64,000 bases of DNA from Lentzea sp. NEAU-D7 (GTDB lineage: Bacteria; Actinomycetota; Actinomycetes; Mycobacteriales; Pseudonocardiaceae): contig NZ_JAPJDL010000003.1 in the NCBI RefSeq assembly GCF_026242055.1, forward strand, positions 258,796 to 322,795. The letters are read 5' to 3'. The translations under genes were made by a program, and so were the position numbers. Under the pieces are notes generated by a model. That model made no database searches. It was not told where the DNA came from and saw only the letters and a program-made list of their open reading frames with translations. Shown here in pieces: positions 54,609-63,451 of the stretch (the stretch's first letter is position 1; the number at the start of each line of letters is the position of its first letter).

Positions 54609-55802
54609 TCACTCCTCACGGCCGAGCAGGAACCGGCCGAAGTGCGGCACGGTGAAGGCGATCTGACCCCGTTCCGCGCTGTAGACCAGGCCTTTCTTGA
54701 TGAGCGAGTCCCGCGCGGGCGACAGCGACGAGGGCTTGCGGCCCAGGTGGTCGGCCACCTGGGCGGTGTTGACGCCCGCGTCCTTTCCGTCGGTCAACTC
54801 GGCCATCGACCGGAGATACTCGCGTTCAGCGGGCGTTGCACGCTCGTATCGGGAGCCGAAGAAGCCCACCGCGAGCTCCGCGTCGGCCTCGGGAGCGGCC
54901 ACGGACACGTCCGTCGCGGTGATCGGGTCGGCCGGCGCGGCGTCCCAGGCGGCCTTGCCGTAGGCCTGGATGAAGTACGGGTAGCCCCCGGACGCGTCGA
55001 ACAGGGCGTCGAGCGCCTCGTCGGTGATCCCCGCGTCCTCGCGTTCGACGGGAGCGAGCACGGCCCGGTCGGCGTCCTCGCGGCTGAGCCGGTCGATGCG
55101 CACGTAGCGGAAGAGGCGTTCCGAGTACGACTTGCTCGCGCTCAGCACCGCCGGCAGGTGCGGCAGGCCCGCGCCGACGACCACCAGCGGCGCGCCGATC
55201 TGCGACAGCTCGTGGCACGCCGCGCACAACGCGCTGATGTCGTCCGGCTTGAGGTCCTGCATCTCGTCGATGAGCAGCGCGACACCCGTGCCGACGTCCT
55301 GCGCGAGCTCCGCGACGTCGGTGAACAGCTCGACCAGGTCGATCTCGATGTCGCCGGAGTCCGCCCGTCCGGACGCCGCGGGCACGTCGATGCCGGGCTG
55401 CCAGCGGTCGCGCAGCTTGGCGCCGTCCGGGGCCGCTCTCAACGCGAACGCCTTGAGGATGCCGAGGATCGCCTCGACCCGGTCCGGCGCGCGGTGCCGG
55501 ACCGCGAGATCCCGGATCGCCCGGTGCAGCGCGGCCGACAGGGGCCTTCGGAGATCGGCGTCGGGCCTGGCCTCGACCTTGCCCGCTCCCCAGCCGCGCT
55601 TGACCGCCATCGACCGCAGCTCACCGAGCAGCACGGTCTTGCCGACGCCGCGCAGCCCCGTCAGCACGAGGCTGCGTTCGGGACGGCCGCGGGCCACGCG
55701 TTCGAGCACCACCTCGAACGCGCCGACCTCTTTGTCCCGGCCGGCGAGCTCAGGAGGCCGCTGGCCTGCACCGGGAGCGAACGGGTTGCGCACCGGGTCC
55801 AT
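54609..55802 (-). CDS. AAA ATPase with C-terminal winged helix (ORC/Cdc6-like)
   Basis: 397 aa. Walker A GLRGVGKTVLL (about residues 50-60), Walker B VALLIDEMQDL, sensor segment VVVGAGLPHLPAVL and a C-terminal winged helix (VNTAQVADHLGRKPSSLSPARDSLIKKGLV). Belongs to the archaeal/bacterial STAND-like AAA group often found beside toxins or mobile DNA, but it stands alone here. Start ATG 55802; an in-frame GTG 9 bp earlier is possible. Function unclear. Confidence 0.88.
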   Translation of the reverse strand: MDPVRNPFAPGAGQRPPELAGRDKEVGAFEVVLERVARGRPERSLVLTGLRGVGKTVLLGELRSMAVKRGWGAGKVEARPDADLRRPLSAALHRAIRDLAVRHRAPDRVEAILGILKAFALRAAPDGAKLRDRWQPGIDVPAASGRADSGDIEIDLVELFTDVAELAQDVGTGVALLIDEMQDLKPDDISALCAACHELSQIGAPLVVVGAGLPHLPAVLSASKSYSERLFRYVRIDRLSREDADRAVLAPVEREDAGITDEALDALFDASGGYPYFIQAYGKAAWDAAPADPITATDVSVAAPEADAELAVGFFGSRYERATPAEREYLRSMAELTDGKDAGVNTAQVADHLGRKPSSLSPARDSLIKKGLVYSAERGQIAFTVPHFGRFLLGREE

Positions 55803-55926
55803 GGCTCGCACCGTATCCGCGTTTCTAGTGCCCGCCGTAGAGACGCGCAGACCAACCTCGAAGTGCGGCCGGATGCCGCTGTATTCGTTTATCTAGTGAT
55901 AGAGCAATAGAGCCCAATAGTTGCGG

Positions 55927-56571
55927 ATGGACCTTCGTGCCGGTTGGCTGGCCGACGTGGCTGAAGTCGTGACGAAGGGAACGGGCGAGGTCGAGCGCAC
56001 TGCCGACCGCGCCCAGGTGGACGTGACGTTCGAGGCTCTCGGCGCTGAGCGCTCCGAGGCGGTGAGCATGCTCAACCAGCGCATTTCCGCCGTCGAGCCG
56101 TTGCTCGAGGAGTTCGAGGTGCGGTCGCGCCAGCTGTCCGTCCACGACAACTGGGACAACAACCAGCGCGTCGGCAGCCGCGCGTCCCAGCAGTACGTGA
56201 TCTGTGTGAAGAACCTGGACCGCCTCGACGCGCTGCTGGCCGAGCTCGTGCAGGCGGAGCCGTCCTGGATCAACGGCCCGTCGTGGACGCTCGTCGACGA
56301 CACCGAAGCGATCCGCGAGGCGCAGAAGGAAGCCGTGGCAGACGCACTGCGACGCGCCGAGGGGTACGCCACGGCGCTGGGGCGGCGACTCGGGCCGTTG
56401 CTGCGCATCGGCGACACCGAGGGTGGCTCGCACTACCAGCCGCGGATGATGAGCGGTGCCGCGTCATTCGAGATGGCGGGGCCGGCCGGGATGGTCGACC
56501 AGCTGAACCTGAAGGCGCAGCAGATCACCGTGTCGGCCTCGTGCACGGCCGCCTGGTCTCTGCTCGACTGA
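55927..56571 (+). CDS. SIMPL (DUF541) domain protein
   Basis: About 214 aa. VTKGTGEVERTADRAQVDVTFEALGAER is the SIMPL-domain opening; further strands (QQYVICVKNL, GRRLGPLLRIGD, QQITVSASCTAAW) match. Unlike many relatives it has no signal peptide. Start uncertain: ATG 55927 or GTG 55957, neither with a ribosome site. Next gene overlaps by 1 nt (TGATG). Confidence 0.8.
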   Translation: MDLRAGWLADVAEVVTKGTGEVERTADRAQVDVTFEALGAERSEAVSMLNQRISAVEPLLEEFEVRSRQLSVHDNWDNNQRVGSRASQQYVICVKNLDRLDALLAELVQAEPSWINGPSWTLVDDTEAIREAQKEAVADALRRAEGYATALGRRLGPLLRIGDTEGGSHYQPRMMSGAASFEMAGPAGMVDQLNLKAQQITVSASCTAAWSLLD

Positions 56572-56756
56572 TGCAGACAGCACTGGTCCTGCTCGTCTGC
56601 GGGGTGTCCGTGCTCTTCCTGGGCATCGTCGCCGTCATCGCCCTGTTCGCCCGCCGGGTGCGGCGCGGGCGCAAGCTCGGCCGCTACCCGTACCGGGCCA
56701 ACCCGAACGGCACCTCCGACAACTCGTCCTCGTGCGCGGCTGCCGGTGGCGGGTGA
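56571..56756 (+). CDS. Small single-pass membrane protein, 61 aa
   Basis: ATG 56571 shares one base with the SIMPL stop. One helix (ALVLLVCGVSVLFLGIVAVIALF), then a basic stretch (ARRVRRGRKLGRYPYR) and a Ser/Gly tail ending SSSCAAAGGG. The orientation is probably N-out. Coupled to the SIMPL gene; function unknown. Confidence 0.72.
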   Translation: MQTALVLLVCGVSVLFLGIVAVIALFARRVRRGRKLGRYPYRANPNGTSDNSSSCAAAGGG

Positions 56757-56761
56757 CACCA

Positions 56762-57022
56762 CTACTGCCCGTCCAGCGACTCCATCGCGTGGTGCACGGC
56801 GGTGGCGTCGGCGTCGCCCGGGCGGGCCTTCAGCCACTTCCTGAGCCACTCGACGCGGCGCCTGGCCGCCGCGGCCAGCGTCAGCGTGATGTAGGCGCGG
56901 CGCTCCCACTCGTGCGCCGACCGCATCGCGTCGGCGGCCGGCCGCCACTCGTCGCGGAGGGCGCCGACGAGCGCGCGTGCCAGCACCGGATCTTTCTCGG
57001 GATCAACCTGCAGGTCCTGCAT
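56762..57022 (-). CDS. Hypothetical protein, 86 aa
   Basis: From ATG 57022. Helical, Ala/Arg-rich (LARALVGALRDEWRPAADAM; AAAARRRVEWLRKWLKARPGDADAT). No signal or membrane helix, no known family. Convergent with the 61-aa gene (5-bp gap). Confidence 0.62.
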   Translation of the reverse strand: MQDLQVDPEKDPVLARALVGALRDEWRPAADAMRSAHEWERRAYITLTLAAAARRRVEWLRKWLKARPGDADATAVHHAMESLDGQ

Positions 57023-57098
57023 CCCACCCCCAGTGTCGCTGCGACGCGACACCGTGAGTGTGCATGAGGGACTGTCGAGTTCGGCAAGCCTAACTGCG

Positions 57099-58304
57099 TC
57101 ACCGTTCCAGAATCGCCGTGATCCCTTGACCTCCGGCTGCACAAATGGACACGAACCCGCGTCCACTTCCCCGCTGGTGCAACAACTTCGCCAGGGTCGC
57201 CACGATCCGGGCTCCGGTGGCGGCGAACGGGTGGCCTGCCGCGAGCGACGAGCCGTTGACGTTCAGCTTGGACCTGTCGATCTCGCCGAGCTCCTTCTCC
57301 CAGGCCTTCAGCGTGGCGAGGACCTGTGACGCGAACGCCTCGTGCACCTCGTAGAAGTCGAAGTCCTGCAGCGTGAGACCCGCCTTGTCGAGCATGCGCG
57401 GTGCGGCGTGCACGGGCGCCATGAGCAGGCCCTCGTCACCGTGCACGTAGTCGACGGCGGCGGTCTCGGCGAAGGTCAGGTACGCGAGCACGGGCAGTTT
57501 CCGCGCCGCGGCCCATTCCTCGGTGGCCAGCAGGACCGCGGAGGCGCCGTCGGAGAGCGGGGTCGAGTTGCCCGCGGTCATCGTGTCGCCGAAGACCGGC
57601 TTGAGCTTGGCGAGCTTCTCGGCGCTGCTGTCCGGGCGGAGGTTCTGGTCGCGGGTCAGGCCGAGGTAAGGCGTGACGAGGTCGTCGAAGAAGCCCTCGT
57701 CGTAGGCGCGGGCGAGGTTCTGGTGGCTGCGCGCGGTCAGCTCGTCCTGGTCCTCGCGCGTGATCTCGTACTGCGCGGCGGTGATGGCCGCGTGCTCGCC
57801 CATGGACATGCCCGTGCGCGGTTCGCCGTTGCGCGGCAGGTGCGGGACGACGTGGCTGGGACGCAACCGCGTGAGCAGGCTGATCTTGCGGGTGCGGTTG
57901 AACTCCAGCAGGAGCTTGCGGAAGTTCTCGTTCACGCCGATCGGGGCGTCGCTGGTGGTGTCGACGCCGCCCGCGATGCCCGCCTCGATCTGGCCGAGCG
58001 CGATCTTGTTGGCCACGGCGATGATCGCCTGCAGACCGGTGCCGCACGCCTGCTGGAGGTCGTACGCGGGGGTTTCCGGGCTGAGCCTGCTGCCCAGCAC
58101 CGACTCGCGGACGAGGTTGAAGTCGCGCGAGTGCTTGAGCACCGCTCCCGCGACCACCTCGCCGAGCCGCTCGCCCTGCAGGCCGAAGCGGCTGACCAGG
58201 CCGTCCAGCACCGCCGTGAACATGTCCTGGTTCGACGCGGTGGCGTACGGGCCGTTCGAGCGGGCGAACGGGATGCGGTTGCCGCCGATGATCGCTACTC
58301 GCAT
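57099..58304 (-). CDS. Acetyl-CoA acyltransferase (thiolase), FadA2-like
   Basis: 401 aa. Last step of beta-oxidation. Nucleophile Cys in QQACGTGLQAIIA, His in AGHPFAATGARIV and second Cys in SICAAGGQGITAI. GGNRIPFARSNGPY opening. Resembles mycobacterial FadA2, which neighbours FabG4, HtdX and FadE5. Divergent from the FabG4-like gene across a promoter with two TACT-N4-(A/G)GTA operators. Confidence 0.92.
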   Translation of the reverse strand: MRVAIIGGNRIPFARSNGPYATASNQDMFTAVLDGLVSRFGLQGERLGEVVAGAVLKHSRDFNLVRESVLGSRLSPETPAYDLQQACGTGLQAIIAVANKIALGQIEAGIAGGVDTTSDAPIGVNENFRKLLLEFNRTRKISLLTRLRPSHVVPHLPRNGEPRTGMSMGEHAAITAAQYEITREDQDELTARSHQNLARAYDEGFFDDLVTPYLGLTRDQNLRPDSSAEKLAKLKPVFGDTMTAGNSTPLSDGASAVLLATEEWAAARKLPVLAYLTFAETAAVDYVHGDEGLLMAPVHAAPRMLDKAGLTLQDFDFYEVHEAFASQVLATLKAWEKELGEIDRSKLNVNGSSLAAGHPFAATGARIVATLAKLLHQRGSGRGFVSICAAGGQGITAILER

Positions 58305-58317
58305 GCCGACATACTAC

Positions 58318-58331
58318 CTACTAGCGGGTAG
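58318..58331. promoter_or_regulatory. Fatty-acid regulon operator B1 (fadA/fabG4)
   Basis: CTACT-AGCG-GGTAG, 14 bp before the thiolase start; one mismatch from the core. It pairs with 58334-58347, 16 bp away. Confidence 0.68.
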
Positions 58332-58333
58332 AC

Positions 58334-58347
58334 TTACTAGCGAGTAG
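58334..58347. promoter_or_regulatory. Fatty-acid regulon operator B2 (fadA/fabG4)
   Basis: TTACT-AGCG-AGTAG, 10 bp before the FabG4-like start. Identical 16-bp spacing occurs at 61032/61048. Confidence 0.72.
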
Positions 58348-58357
58348 GTTGTGTGAC

Positions 58358-59593
58358 GTGGACAGGTACCAGAAGTTCGCAACGTCGGGGCTGGGGCGCC
58401 AGCTCGTGCGCAGGCTCGGCCTGCCGAACCCGCATCCACTGCGCCGCGACGCCGCAATGGCCACGCCGGTGCTGATCGGCGGCGCCTCCCGGCTGCCCTT
58501 TCTGAAGCAGCTGGAAACAGGCACCGCCCCGTACGGCGCGCTGGTGTTCGACGCGTCCGAGATCGCGACAGTCGCGGACCTGCGGCAGCTGCACGACTTC
58601 TTCCACCCGGCGATCACGCAGCTCGGGCCGTGCGGGCGGGTGATCGTCCTCGGGCGGTCACCGGACTCCGTGGCGCAGCGGGCTCTCGAAGGGTTCGTGC
58701 GTTCGGTCGGCAAGGAGCTGCGCCGCGGCGGCACGGCCAACCTCGTCTACGTGGCCGACGGCGCCGAAGAGGGCGTCGAGTCGACGCTGAGGTTCCTGCT
58801 GTCCGGGCGGTCCGCGTACGTGTCCGGGCAGGTCGTCCACGTGTCCGGGAACTCGGCGGCAGGAACGCTCGACGGCAAGGTCGCGCTGGTCACGGGCGCG
58901 TCGCGGGGCATCGGCGCGGCGATCGCGGCCACTCTCGCCCGCGACGGCGCGCACGTGGTGTGCCTCGACGTCCCCGCCGCCGGCGACGAGCTGTCGAAGG
59001 TCGCGAACTCCGCCGGAGGATCGGCGTTGCAGCTCGACATCACCGGCGATCCCGCGAAGCTGACCTCGTACCTGATGGAGCGGCACGGCGGCGTGGACGT
59101 CGTCGTGCACAACGCGGGCATCACGCGCGACAAGACGCTGGCGCGCATGGACTCCTCGCAGTGGGATTCGGTGCTGGAGGTCAACCTCGCGTGCCAGGAG
59201 CGGGTGAACGACGCGCTGCTGGACGGCGGCGTGCTGCGCACCGGCGGGCGGATCATCGGGGTGTCGTCGATCGCCGGCATCGCGGGCAACGTCGGCCAGA
59301 CCAACTACGCCACCTCGAAGGCCGGCGTGATCGGCATGGTGCAGACGCTCGCGCCCGTGCTGGCCGCTCGCGGGGCCACGATCAACGCCGTCGCACCCGG
59401 TTTCATCGAGACCAAGATGACCGCGGCGGTGCCGTTCGCGACGCGCGAGGTCGGGCGGCGGATGAACAGCCTGTCGCAGGGCGGGTTGCCCTCCGACGTC
59501 GCGGAGACCGTGGCGTGGTTCGCGTCGCCGGGATCCGGTGGTGTGAACGGGAACGTCGTGCGGGTGTGCGGCCAGATGCTCCTGGGGGCCTGA
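58358..59593 (+). CDS. 3-Oxoacyl-thioester reductase, FabG4-like (long form)
   Basis: 411 aa from GTG 58358. An N-terminal flavodoxin-like domain (about residues 35-165, e.g. PYGALVFDASEIATV) precedes an SDR domain: VTGASRGIGAAIAATL, VVHNAGITRDK, YATSKAG (catalytic Tyr/Lys), VAPGFIETKM. This layout is that of high-molecular-weight FabG (FabG4) of mycobacteria, NADH-dependent and acting on 3-hydroxyacyl-CoAs. TGATG overlap with the dehydratase gene. Confidence 0.9.
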   Translation: MDRYQKFATSGLGRQLVRRLGLPNPHPLRRDAAMATPVLIGGASRLPFLKQLETGTAPYGALVFDASEIATVADLRQLHDFFHPAITQLGPCGRVIVLGRSPDSVAQRALEGFVRSVGKELRRGGTANLVYVADGAEEGVESTLRFLLSGRSAYVSGQVVHVSGNSAAGTLDGKVALVTGASRGIGAAIAATLARDGAHVVCLDVPAAGDELSKVANSAGGSALQLDITGDPAKLTSYLMERHGGVDVVVHNAGITRDKTLARMDSSQWDSVLEVNLACQERVNDALLDGGVLRTGGRIIGVSSIAGIAGNVGQTNYATSKAGVIGMVQTLAPVLAARGATINAVAPGFIETKMTAAVPFATREVGRRMNSLSQGGLPSDVAETVAWFASPGSGGVNGNVVRVCGQMLLGA

Positions 59594-60354
59594 TGTTGCT
59601 GCGTGCCGCCCTGACGTCGTTCCGGCGAGGGGAAACGCTTGCCGCGCAACCGGTTTCGGCCGCGGTCGACGTGTCGCTGAAGCACCTGGCGGCCTACAAC
59701 GCGGTGTGCGGGTTCGGGTTGCGCGACGCGCTGCCGCTCACCTACCCGCACGTGCTGGGCTTTCCGCTGCAGATGAAGCTGATGTCCGGCGCCGGTTTCC
59801 CGTTCCCGCTGCCAGGCCTCGTGCACGTCGCGAACCGGATCACGCAGTCTCGTCCGCTGACGCTGGACGAGCCGCTGGAGATCACGGTGTCCGCGCGCGA
59901 CCTGCGGCCCCATCCGCAGGGCACCCAGGTCGACGTCGTCACGTCGGTTTCCGGTGTCTGGGAAGGCGTCTCGACCTACCTGCGGCGCACCGGCGGTGCT
60001 TCCGGCACGGGTGAGGAACTGCAGCGGCCGGTCGGGTCGGCCGTGTGGCGGGTGCCCGCGGACATCGGGCGGCGCTACGGCGCGGCGTCGGGCGACCGCA
60101 ACCCGATCCACCTGCACCCGCTGAGCGCCAGGTTGTTCGGCTTCAAGCGCGCGATCGCCCACGGGATGTGGACGAAGGCGCGCTGCCTCGCGGCCCTGGA
60201 GGGGCGGCTCCCCGAGGCCGTGACGGTCGCCGTCCGGTTCAAGAAGCCGCTGCTCATCCCCGGCCGCGTCGAGTTCTCGGCGGCCGAGAGCGCTACGGGC
60301 TGGGAGTTCGCCGTGTGGGGCAAGGGGCCCCACCTGGTCGGCTCAACGACGTGA
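59593..60354 (+). CDS. MaoC-like (R)-hydratase, HtdX-like
   Basis: 253 aa from ATG 59593. Double hot-dog protein; hydratase-2 motif GDRNPIHLHPLSARLFGFKRAIAHGMW with the catalytic Asp/His region in the second half. N-terminal half MLLRAALTSFRRGETLAAQPVSAAVDVS. Interconverts (R)-3-hydroxyacyl-CoA and enoyl-CoA. Coupled to the FabG4-like gene, as in the mycobacterial fabG4-htdX pair. Confidence 0.88.
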   Translation: MLLRAALTSFRRGETLAAQPVSAAVDVSLKHLAAYNAVCGFGLRDALPLTYPHVLGFPLQMKLMSGAGFPFPLPGLVHVANRITQSRPLTLDEPLEITVSARDLRPHPQGTQVDVVTSVSGVWEGVSTYLRRTGGASGTGEELQRPVGSAVWRVPADIGRRYGAASGDRNPIHLHPLSARLFGFKRAIAHGMWTKARCLAALEGRLPEAVTVAVRFKKPLLIPGRVEFSAAESATGWEFAVWGKGPHLVGSTT

Positions 60355-60981
60355 CGGCGGATGCCAGACGTTGCCGTCGACCAGGTCGCCGAAGCCCATC
60401 CAGACGAGGTTCATGAGGCGGGCCGCGACGACGCCGGCGGGTTCCTCCGGGTGGTCTAGCCACCAGTCCGCGAGCGACTCGCCGGCCCCGACCAGCGCGG
60501 CGGCCAGCGACTCGGCCTCCAGCTTGGTCGCCGGCGCCTTGGTGGACTGGGTGAGCAGCGCCGCGACCAGTGACACGGCCCGGCCGCGCATGTCCGTGAG
60601 CTCGATCGCGAACGGCCCGCCCTGCGTGGACGCCTGCCGGTGCAGCACCATCCAGCTCGCCCGGTTCTCGCCGACGAACCCGAAGAACGCCCGCAGGCCG
60701 CTCCACAGCTGGACGTCCGGCTCCTGGTCGGGCTCGACGCCCGTCGCGATGGCCTCCATCATGCGGGTGGCCTCGCGCCGGATGCACGTCGCGAACAGCT
60801 CCTCCTTCGAGCCGAGGTAGGCGTAGAGCATCGGCTTCGAAATGCCCGCGACCTCGGAGATCTCGTCCATGGAGGCCGAGTGGAAGCCGAGCCGCGAGAA
60901 CACGTCGATGGCGGCGTCCATGATCTGCCGCTCACGCACGGCGCGTGGCAAGCGCTTGGCTCGACCTTCTGTGCGCATCAT
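60343..60981 (-). CDS. TetR-family regulator, probable repressor of the fatty-acid regulon
   Basis: 212 aa. Helix-turn-helix ISEVAGISKPMLYAYLGSKEELF near residues 40-62, then an acyl-CoA-sized helical pocket domain (LWSGLRAFFGFVGENRASWMVLHRQ). It lies inside the lipid cluster. Two operators (61032, 61048) sit between it and the divergent SCP2 gene, and it overlaps the HtdX-like 3' end by 12 bp. It is the natural candidate to bind all TACT-N4-(A/G)GTA sites in the window, with acyl-CoA as ligand (inference). Mycobacterial FdmR is a precedent for a TetR repressor of beta-oxidation. Confidence 0.9.
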   Translation of the reverse strand: MMRTEGRAKRLPRAVRERQIMDAAIDVFSRLGFHSASMDEISEVAGISKPMLYAYLGSKEELFATCIRREATRMMEAIATGVEPDQEPDVQLWSGLRAFFGFVGENRASWMVLHRQASTQGGPFAIELTDMRGRAVSLVAALLTQSTKAPATKLEAESLAAALVGAGESLADWWLDHPEEPAGVVAARLMNLVWMGFGDLVDGNVWHPPSRR

Positions 60982-61031
60982 TACCCCTCGGTTCGGAGCG
61001 GCAAGATTATCCGATCGGCTTGCCGCCCTAT

Positions 61032-61045
61032 CTACTCACCAGTAG
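61032..61045. promoter_or_regulatory. Fatty-acid regulon operator C1 (tetR/SCP2)
   Basis: CTACT-CACC-AGTAG, a perfect 5+5 inverted repeat in the divergent promoter of the TetR and SCP2 genes. Confidence 0.75.
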
Positions 61046-61047
61046 TC

Positions 61048-61061
61048 TTACTCGCCAGTAG
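61048..61061. promoter_or_regulatory. Fatty-acid regulon operator C2 (tetR/SCP2)
   Basis: TTACT-CGCC-AGTAG, 16 bp from C1 and 18 bp before the SCP2 gene start. Confidence 0.75.
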
Positions 61062-61079
61062 GTACCAGGAGGTGTGTCC

Positions 61080-61709
61080 ATGACGCTCGACCTCACCACC
61101 GAGGCGATCGCGAAGCTCAGCCCGGCCGAGCTGATCAGCACGTTGCAGCAGATCTCGCCGGACGACCCGGCGCTGGCCGGGGTGAACATCGACGTCATCG
61201 CCCGCGGCATCGATCCGAAGAAGCTCGGCAAGGACGACTTCGCGGCGTTGCTGAACGCCCTGGGCGCGCTGGCCGACGGCGGCGCCGACCTCGACCTGTC
61301 GAAGATGGACCCGTCCAACTTCGCCCGCATCATCTCGCGCGCCTCGAAGGACCAGATCGAGGCCGTCGTCGCCGATCCCGCCCTGCGCACGCGCGTGCTG
61401 GACGAGGTGTTCCGCCGCATGGAGGTCCACTTCCGCGCGGACCGGGCCGGCGCGACCAAGGCCGTCGTGCACTTCCACGTGCTGGAAGACGTCTACGAGG
61501 CCATCATCGAGAACGCCGAGTGCACCATCAACAAGGGCGTGACGCGCGAGGCCCGCGCCATCGTGACGCTGACGCCCGCCGACTTCCTGAAGCTCGCGAC
61601 CGGCAACGCCTCCGCGCCCGTGCTGTTCATGACGGGCAAGCTGAAGGTGAAGGGCGACCTGGGGTTCGCGGCCGGGTTCATGAGCCTGTTCAACATCCCG
61701 AAGGCTTAG
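61080..61709 (+). CDS. SCP2 sterol-binding domain protein
   Basis: 209 aa from ATG 61080 (GGAGG 7 nt upstream). N-terminal helical part (about 1-100) and C-terminal SCP2 fold (KAVVHFHVLEDVYEAIIENAE, ARAIVTLTPADFLKLATGN, LFMTGKLKVKGDLGFA). It binds fatty acyl chains or sterols and probably serves the acyl-CoA dehydrogenase encoded 10 bp downstream. Confidence 0.85.
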   Translation: MTLDLTTEAIAKLSPAELISTLQQISPDDPALAGVNIDVIARGIDPKKLGKDDFAALLNALGALADGGADLDLSKMDPSNFARIISRASKDQIEAVVADPALRTRVLDEVFRRMEVHFRADRAGATKAVVHFHVLEDVYEAIIENAECTINKGVTREARAIVTLTPADFLKLATGNASAPVLFMTGKLKVKGDLGFAAGFMSLFNIPKA

Positions 61710-61719
61710 GAGACTTCCT

Positions 61720-62934
61720 GTGGGTGGCTTCTCGCTCGAACTGAACGAAGACCAGACCGACCTGCGCGACTGGGTGCACGGCTTCGCTCGTGACGTGATC
61801 AGGCCGGCGGCCTCCGAGTGGGACGAGCGCGAGGAGACGCCGTGGCCGGTGATCCAGGAGGCGGCGAAGATCGGCCTCTACGGCTTCGAAGCCCTCGCGA
61901 CCTGGTTCGCCGACCCCATCGGCCTCTCGCTGCCCATCGCCACCGAGGAGCTCTTCTGGGGTGACGCGGGCATCGCGCTGTCGCTGATGGGCACCGGCCT
62001 CGCCGTCGCGGGCATCTTCGCGGGCGGCGAACCGGAACAGCTCGCCGAATGGGTGCCGGAGTGCTTCGGCGACGAGTCGGACCCGAAACTGGCCGCCTTC
62101 TGCGCCTCAGAACCCCAGGCGGGCTCCGACGTGGCCGGCTACCGCACCCGCGCCCGTTACAACGAGGCCACCGACGAGTGGGTGCTGAACGGCCAGAAGG
62201 CCTGGGCCACCAACGGCGGCATCGCGAACGTGCACGTGGTCACGGCCGTGGTCGACCCCGCCCTGGGCTCCCGCGGCCAGGCCGGTTTCATCGTCCCGCC
62301 GGGAACCCCCGGCCTGTCGTCACCGGGCAAGATCAAGAAGCACGGCATGCGCGCCTCGCACACGGCCGACGTCTTCCTGGACGACGTGCGGGTGCCAGGC
62401 CGGTGCGTCCTGGGCGGCAAGGAGCGGCTGGAAGCTCGGCTCGCCCGTGCGCGCGAAGGCCTGAAGGCCGGCGGCCAGGCGGCGATGGCCACGTTCGAGA
62501 CCACGCGCCCGACCGTGGGCGCGATGGCCGTGGGCGTCGCCCGCGCCGCCTACGACTACGCGCTGGAGTACGCGAAGGACCGCGAGGCGTTCGGCCGCAA
62601 GATCATCGAGAACCAGTCGATCGCCTTCGACCTCGCGAACATGCGGATGGAGATCGACGCGTCGCGGCTGCTGGTGTGGCGGGCGGCCTGGATGGGGCGC
62701 AACAACGTCCCGTTCACCGCGGGCGAGGGGTCGATGTCGAAGCTCAAGGCGTCCGAGGTGTCGGTGTGGGCGACGGAGCGGGCGATCCACATCCTGGGTG
62801 GGGCCGGGTACACCCGTGAGCACCCCGTCGAGCGGATGCATCGCGACGCCAAGATCTTCACCATCTTCGAGGGGACTTCGGAGATCCAGCGGCTCGTGGT
62901 GTCGCGGATGATCTCCGGCATGCAGATCAAGTGA
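61720..62934 (+). CDS. Acyl-CoA dehydrogenase
   Basis: 404 aa, GTG start. FAD/substrate loops FCASEPQAGSDVAGY, WVLNGQKAWATNGG and catalytic Glu in FTIFEGTSEIQRLV. Shorter than the 37190 enzyme and of ordinary length. Electrons go to ETF and EtfD. Cotranscribed with the SCP2 gene. The 3' terminal 22 bp are repeated at 63452-63473, after a 539-bp insert. Confidence 0.94.
   Translation: MGGFSLELNEDQTDLRDWVHGFARDVIRPAASEWDEREETPWPVIQEAAKIGLYGFEALATWFADPIGLSLPIATEELFWGDAGIALSLMGTGLAVAGIFAGGEPEQLAEWVPECFGDESDPKLAAFCASEPQAGSDVAGYRTRARYNEATDEWVLNGQKAWATNGGIANVHVVTAVVDPALGSRGQAGFIVPPGTPGLSSPGKIKKHGMRASHTADVFLDDVRVPGRCVLGGKERLEARLARAREGLKAGGQAAMATFETTRPTVGAMAVGVARAAYDYALEYAKDREAFGRKIIENQSIAFDLANMRMEIDASRLLVWRAAWMGRNNVPFTAGEGSMSKLKASEVSVWATERAIHILGGAGYTREHPVERMHRDAKIFTIFEGTSEIQRLVVSRMISGMQIK
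62913..62934 (+). repeat. Direct repeat, left copy (end of acyl-CoA dehydrogenase)
   Basis: 22 bp encoding the last residues SGMQIK and stop, identical to 63452-63473. Resembles an attachment-site pair flanking integrated DNA. Confidence 0.85.
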
Positions 62935-63174
62935 GTTGATCACTCCAGGCCGTCCTCAGGCCGTCTGAGGGGACGGGGGTCTTGCGAGGCTCGAGGCGCG
63001 CCGCCGATGGCGGCGCGCTGTGCCCGTCACCTTGGCACCGCGCCCACATCCATCCCGGCACGCCAGGCTCCCAGCCAGCACCGGTCAGGCCGATCGCGCG
63101 CATGGTCACCCTGATCGAGCCGGGCACGGCGATCGACGCGCTGTCCCGGTCGACAGCGTCTCTATGGTTTCCCC

Positions 63175-63417
63175 ATGATCGAGCGCGGGGACATCGCGTC
63201 TGTACTCGTCCAGTTCCTCGAGGATCGAGGTGGACGAGCATTGGTGCGCCTACCCAACGGCTCCAAGACGAGCCTGCCCTACGAGTGCCTGGATCTGGTC
63301 GTCCGGATTGATGACCTGTCCAAACCAGTCAGCACGGATGAACTTCGCTCGGGCCCACTCCTCGCCCCTTACCGCAGGCAAAGCACCGTCGAAGACCACC
63401 ACCCCGACACGCCATGA
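63175..63417 (+). CDS. Hypothetical protein inside the insert, 80 aa
   Basis: ATG 63175. VLVQFLEDRGGRALVRLPNGSKTSLPYECLDLVVRI suggests a small beta-rich domain, acidic tail. No ribosome site of note. Unknown family; the only credible gene of the 539-bp insert. Confidence 0.45.
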   Translation: MIERGDIASVLVQFLEDRGGRALVRLPNGSKTSLPYECLDLVVRIDDLSKPVSTDELRSGPLLAPYRRQSTVEDHHPDTP

Positions 63418-63451
63418 TCAGCCACTGCCCGCGAGCTCAGCTTCGTGTGAA

